The notes under the pieces were generated by a model. That model worked only from the letters and a program-made list of their open reading frames with translations. It had not been told where the DNA came from and ran no database searches. DNA of 8,631 nt from Clostridia bacterium (lineage in GTDB: Bacteria > Bacillota_A > Clostridia > Oscillospirales > CAG-272), in contig JAGBRZ010000234.1 in NCBI GenBank assembly GCA_017632155.1, positions 1 through 8,631 on the forward strand, written 5' to 3'. This document shows, piece by piece, positions 6,536 to 8,631 of this stretch; the stretch's first letter is position 1, and each line of letters starts with the position of its first letter. Position numbers and translations under genes: made by a program.

Positions 6536-6567
6536 ATATACGAAAACAACGCCACACGGAGGAACTA

Positions 6568-7185
6568 ATGAACATCGGCGAAAATATATACAACTACCGC
6601 ACGGGGAAATCAATGTCGCAGACGGACCTTGCAAACGCGCTTGAGGTATCAAGGCAATCGGTTTCCAAATGGGAAAACAACTCTGCCGTCCCCGATCTTG
6701 AAAGGATCATTAAAATGAGCGAGCTTTTTGAGGTCACGCTTGATGAGCTCGTTTTCGGAAAAAGACCCGAAATAAAAAAAGAAGTGCCCGCTGAGATAGT
6801 CCCCCAGCTTACCCTCAACTTCAAACCGAAGGCAGTAGCGGGCTCACTGATGTTGGTTTTTGGAATGGTTTTCTTTCTTCTTTCAATATTTTGGGGCAAC
6901 CATCTTTGGTTTGGAGAGGAGATTGGAGAACTTGCGGGGCTGATGCTCTTTCTTATCGGTCTTTCGATGCTTGCAACGTATGATTTCAAAATATTTGCCA
7001 TCAGCACAGCAATTTTTGTAATTTATTCGACCTTTTGCTACGGATTTTTGCAGATCACAAGTATAGCAAGCTATGTGTTCACCATTTCAGCAAGCCTTGT
7101 GTTTATGACGTGCTTTTTTGCTTGGGGTAAGCACGCAACAGTCGGCCACGAATTTGTACCCATCAATGTCGAAAGCGAGGACTAA
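6568..7185 (+). CDS. Membrane-bound XRE-family transcriptional regulator (HTH + four helices)
   Basis: The 205-residue product starts with a Cro/C1-type helix-turn-helix (residues 5-62). MSQTDLANALEVSRQSVSKW is the canonical recognition region and is followed by ENNSAVPDLERI and LFEVTLDELV. After a charged linker (64-86) there are four hydrophobic segments at about 89-109, 118-136, 140-160 and 165-186, then a short polar tail. Small HTH-plus-membrane proteins of this build are common in Firmicutes; the membrane part may sense envelope state or ions while the HTH binds DNA at the membrane. The ATG has a GGAGG ribosome site at normal spacing. The MgtC-like gene starts 6 bp after its stop, so the two form an operon. 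The likely targets are its own promoter region and perhaps the divergent zinc-ribbon gene, but this is inferred only from position. Confidence 0.85.
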   Translation: MNIGENIYNYRTGKSMSQTDLANALEVSRQSVSKWENNSAVPDLERIIKMSELFEVTLDELVFGKRPEIKKEVPAEIVPQLTLNFKPKAVAGSLMLVFGMVFFLLSIFWGNHLWFGEEIGELAGLMLFLIGLSMLATYDFKIFAISTAIFVIYSTFCYGFLQITSIASYVFTISASLVFMTCFFAWGKHATVGHEFVPINVESED

Positions 7186-7191
7186 ATCCCT

Positions 7192-7872
7192 TTGGAAGAT
7201 ATTATCGAAACCCTTACAGAGCTTAATTTGATCAGTGTTTCGCTTCGAATACTGCTGGCATTACTTGTCGGCGGATGCATTGGAATGGAGCGCGGATACC
7301 ACGGGCGCGCGGCGGGACTGCGAACGCACATCCTTGTTTGCGTTGGCGCATGCATTGCGGCAATGACCGGTGTTTACGAGGTCGGAGTTCTCGGCTTCAC
7401 CGCCGACCCTCTCCGAGTCGGTGCGCAGGTCATATCGGGCATCGGTTTTCTCGGTGTCGGAACGATCATAGTCCGAAATCGCTCGCAAGTCACGGGACTT
7501 ACAACCGCGGCGGGACTTTGGGCGACCGGAAGCATCGGCCTTGCCATTGGAATCGGGTTTTACATAGCCGCAATCCTGGCATTCCTCGTCGTATTTCTCA
7601 CGATCACGCTTTTCATCCATCTTGAGAAGAAATCAAAGAAAAGCGACACGAACTATTGCTACGTCGAGCTCTTCGACTCGGCAAAAACAAAGGAATTCTG
7701 CGATATTGCAAAGCAATACGCTGTAAAGATAGATATTGTGCCGGCGAGAAGCGGAATCGCCAACCATATCGGTCTCGAATTCAAATTCAAAACACCCGAG
7801 GATTATGAGTCCCTCCTTTTGGCCTCCGGGGAAAACGAGGACGTGGTTATTGCCCTTCCTCTTCAGTATTAA
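7192..7872 (+). CDS. MgtC/SapB-family inner-membrane protein
   Basis: The 226-residue product carries the family hallmarks: ALLVGGCIGMERG (residues 23-35), AGLRTHILVCVGA (41-53), RVGAQVISGIGFLGVGTII (75-93) and VTGLTTAAGLWATGSIGLAI (100-119). These fall in about five membrane helices between residues 13 and 143. A soluble C-terminal region of about 80 residues follows, the position where MgtC proteins have an ACT-like domain. MgtC is linked to survival in low Mg2+ and acid and to F-type ATP synthase control in pathogens. In other bacteria the role is less clear and may concern Mg2+ or envelope homeostasis. The TTG start at 7192 gives the expected N-terminus; the next ATG lies inside the first helix hairpin. 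GAGGA at 7177-7181, inside the end of the regulator gene, is a plausible ribosome site 10 nt upstream, so translation is probably coupled. Confidence 0.88.
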   Translation: MEDIIETLTELNLISVSLRILLALLVGGCIGMERGYHGRAAGLRTHILVCVGACIAAMTGVYEVGVLGFTADPLRVGAQVISGIGFLGVGTIIVRNRSQVTGLTTAAGLWATGSIGLAIGIGFYIAAILAFLVVFLTITLFIHLEKKSKKSDTNYCYVELFDSAKTKEFCDIAKQYAVKIDIVPARSGIANHIGLEFKFKTPEDYESLLLASGENEDVVIALPLQY

Positions 7873-7876
7873 GCTG

Positions 7877-7928
7877 AAAAAACACCTTGCATTACGTCGT
7901 GAACGAGGCGTGATGCAGGGTGTTTTTT
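7877..7928 (+). terminator. Terminator of the HTH-MgtC operon
   Basis: AAAAAACACC (7877-7886) pairs with GGTGTTTTTT (7919-7928). Inside this, TGCAT/ATGCA and ACG/CGT extend the stem to about 20 bp with two G-U-type positions, around a 12-nt loop. The T6 end and its position 4 bp after the stop codon make it a strong intrinsic terminator. Confidence 0.85.
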
Positions 7929-7941
7929 GATATAAAAGAGT

Positions 7942-8106
7942 GAATGAGTAAAACCTCCCGCAAGGGGAGGTTTTACTCATTCCAAGCGTGTCGTCCCATT
8001 TGACGCTTTGCGTCAAATAGGCGCCGCCCGCTTGAAGCGCAGGGGGGTGTTTCGACCTCTGCGGAGGTCGACTTAAGAAACTTTTTTTAGGAAAAAGTTT
8101 CTTAAG
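7942..8106. repeat. Cluster of four extragenic hairpins
   Basis: Four inverted repeats are packed into 165 bp. Arms 7942-7959/7965-7982 are 18 bp and perfect, with a 5-nt loop (core AAAACCTCCC). Arms 7998-8006/8010-8018 are 9 bp with a 3-nt loop (ATTTGACGC). Arms 8052-8059/8064-8071 are 8 bp (TCGACCTC). Arms 8072-8086/8092-8106 are 15 bp (CTTAAGAAACTTTTT) and begin on the base after the previous hairpin ends. There are no open reading frames or transposase remnants. The form suggests a dispersed extragenic (REP-like) element or the remains of a structured RNA; I cannot tell which without genome comparison. Confidence 0.7.
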
Positions 8107-8168
8107 AATTTTCAAAAAACTTTCCCGCTACTGTTGTCTTTAATTTGAGCGAAAAATCCGCCTCTTTC

Positions 8169-8197
8169 TGTCCACTGTCCACTGACCACTGTCCACT
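8169..8197. repeat. 7-nt tandem repeat (four copies)
   Basis: Four consecutive 7-mers, TGTCCAC, TGTCCAC, TGACCAC and TGTCCAC, are followed by T. One copy differs by a T-to-A change. It sits between the hairpin cluster and the nifJ terminator. The period is too short and lacks spacers, so it is not a CRISPR; replication slippage could change the copy number. Confidence 0.85.
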
Positions 8198-8239
8198 AAA
8201 ACAACAAAACGCACCGCTTTTGCGGTGCGTTTGTTGTTT
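8198..8239 (-). terminator. Terminator of nifJ
   Basis: The core ACGCACCGC (8209-8217) and GCGGTGCGT (8222-8230) pair around TTTT, and the flanking A/C-rich and T/G-rich tracts extend the stem with one bulged base. On the minus strand it is followed by TTTTGTTGTTTTAG. It starts 8 bp after the nifJ stop codon. Confidence 0.85.
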
Positions 8240-8247
8240 ATATGGAA

Positions 8248-8631
8248 TTACTCAAAGAGTTTGCCATACTTAACAAGTCTTGCGTACTTTTCCTTAGCTG
8301 CGTTTTCAGCCTTAGCGAGGAGTGCCTCTGCTCTCTCGGGGAACTGCTGTGCAAGACGGCTGTAACGAGTCTCGGAGGTGATGAACTCGCGGTAGTCGCC
8401 GGTGGGTTCCTTGGAGTCGATGGTGAGAGGATTCTTGCCCTCTGCCTTGAGTGCAGGGTTGTAACGGAACATCTGCCAGTAACCTGCATCAACGGCTCTC
8501 TTCATCTCGAGCTGGCAGTTGAACATGCCGCCCTTGATACCGTGCATCTCATAAGGAGCGTAGCCGATAACGAGAGAAGGTCCGTGGTATGCCTCAGCCT
8601 CAGAGAGTGCCTTGAGGAGCTGGTTCATATC
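8248..8631 (-). CDS. nifJ: Pyruvate:ferredoxin (flavodoxin) oxidoreductase, C-terminal part (5' end outside window)
   Basis: The last 127 codons of a large gene are present; the frame is open to base 8631, so the Met at 8626-8628 is internal. PFOR converts pyruvate and CoA to acetyl-CoA, CO2 and reduced ferredoxin, the main pyruvate route in anaerobes. Matching family features are the helix MNQLLKALSEAEAYHGPSLV, then IGYAPYEMHGIKGGMFNCQ, DAGYWQMFRYNPALKAEGKN, and LTIDSKEPTGDYREFITSET. These belong to the end of the TPP/[4Fe-4S] domain and the C-terminal tail. Where most family members have 'YAPC', a conserved Cys that in characterised enzymes is the fourth ligand of the proximal iron-sulfur cluster, this copy has Tyr (codon at 8551-8553). 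Another Cys (8515-8517) lies 12 residues later. Codons are strongly biased, consistent with high expression. Confidence 0.92.
   Translation of the reverse strand, partial: DMNQLLKALSEAEAYHGPSLVIGYAPYEMHGIKGGMFNCQLEMKRAVDAGYWQMFRYNPALKAEGKNPLTIDSKEPTGDYREFITSETRYSRLAQQFPERAEALLAKAENAAKEKYARLVKYGKLFE

Larger units (their letters stand above)
7873..8247. other. Convergent intergenic region packed with hairpins; no gene seen
   Basis: This 375-bp stretch lies between the ends of the MgtC-like gene (+) and nifJ (-). It contains two clear terminators, four further hairpins listed separately and a 7-nt tandem repeat. A long minus-strand frame crossing it (7633-8115) has no family resemblance, runs antisense through the MgtC-like gene and has no ribosome site I can support, so I treat the region as noncoding. 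Confidence 0.75.

Noticed and set aside
7942..7982. 18-bp hairpin as a second terminator for the MgtC operon
   Set aside because: No T-tract follows on either strand, and a strong terminator already lies just upstream, so it is grouped with the extragenic hairpins.
7633..8115. 160-codon minus frame across the hairpin region
   Set aside because: It is half antisense to the MgtC-like gene and half in hairpin DNA; no ribosome site or domain was seen.
8169..8197. Short CRISPR-like repeat
   Set aside because: Units are 7 nt with no spacers, and there are no cas genes nearby.

Overview
The window looks like chromosomal DNA from an anaerobic, probably gut-associated Clostridia-type Firmicute. This placement is inference. 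It rests on strong AGGAGG-like ribosome sites, good TTGACA/TATAAT-type promoters, many intrinsic terminators, a clostridial-style pyruvate:ferredoxin oxidoreductase, a Cys-rich repeat surface protein and a zinc-ribbon/beta-propeller membrane protein. No rRNA, tRNA, CRISPR array, transposase or integrase was seen.

Layout from left to right. (1) The 3' end of a glycerophosphodiester phosphodiesterase gene and, 8 bp downstream, holA (DNA polymerase III delta) run on +. They end at a 21-bp perfect hairpin that probably terminates transcription from both sides. (2) Three minus-strand genes follow, each apparently its own transcription unit: a membrane-anchored protein with seven full and one degenerate Cys/His repeat followed by a transglutaminase-like domain; a PHP-domain phosphoesterase; and a protein with an N-terminal zinc ribbon, one membrane helix and a propeller-like repeat region. 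The last two each have a 17-bp-spaced promoter and their own terminator. (3) A divergent promoter region of about 210 bp leads into a + strand pair: a membrane-bound XRE-type regulator (HTH plus four helices) and an MgtC/SapB-family membrane protein started by TTG 6 bp later. (4) A 375-bp convergent intergenic region is packed with hairpins and a 7-nt tandem repeat; it looks like an extragenic repeat element. (5) The 3' end of nifJ (pyruvate:ferredoxin oxidoreductase) lies on the minus strand and runs off the right edge.

The genes do not form one pathway. The clearest functional pairings are the two-gene HTH-membrane regulator/MgtC operon and the phosphodiesterase-holA pair, which is probably linked only by transcription. 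The most distinctive points are the Cys-x-Cys repeat/transglutaminase protein, with its visibly AT-richer coding sequence and an inverted repeat over its promoter; the hairpin cluster at 7873-8247; and a Tyr codon in nifJ where a Cys iron-sulfur ligand is expected. I did not find convincing evidence for a new multi-gene system such as a defence or biosynthetic cluster.
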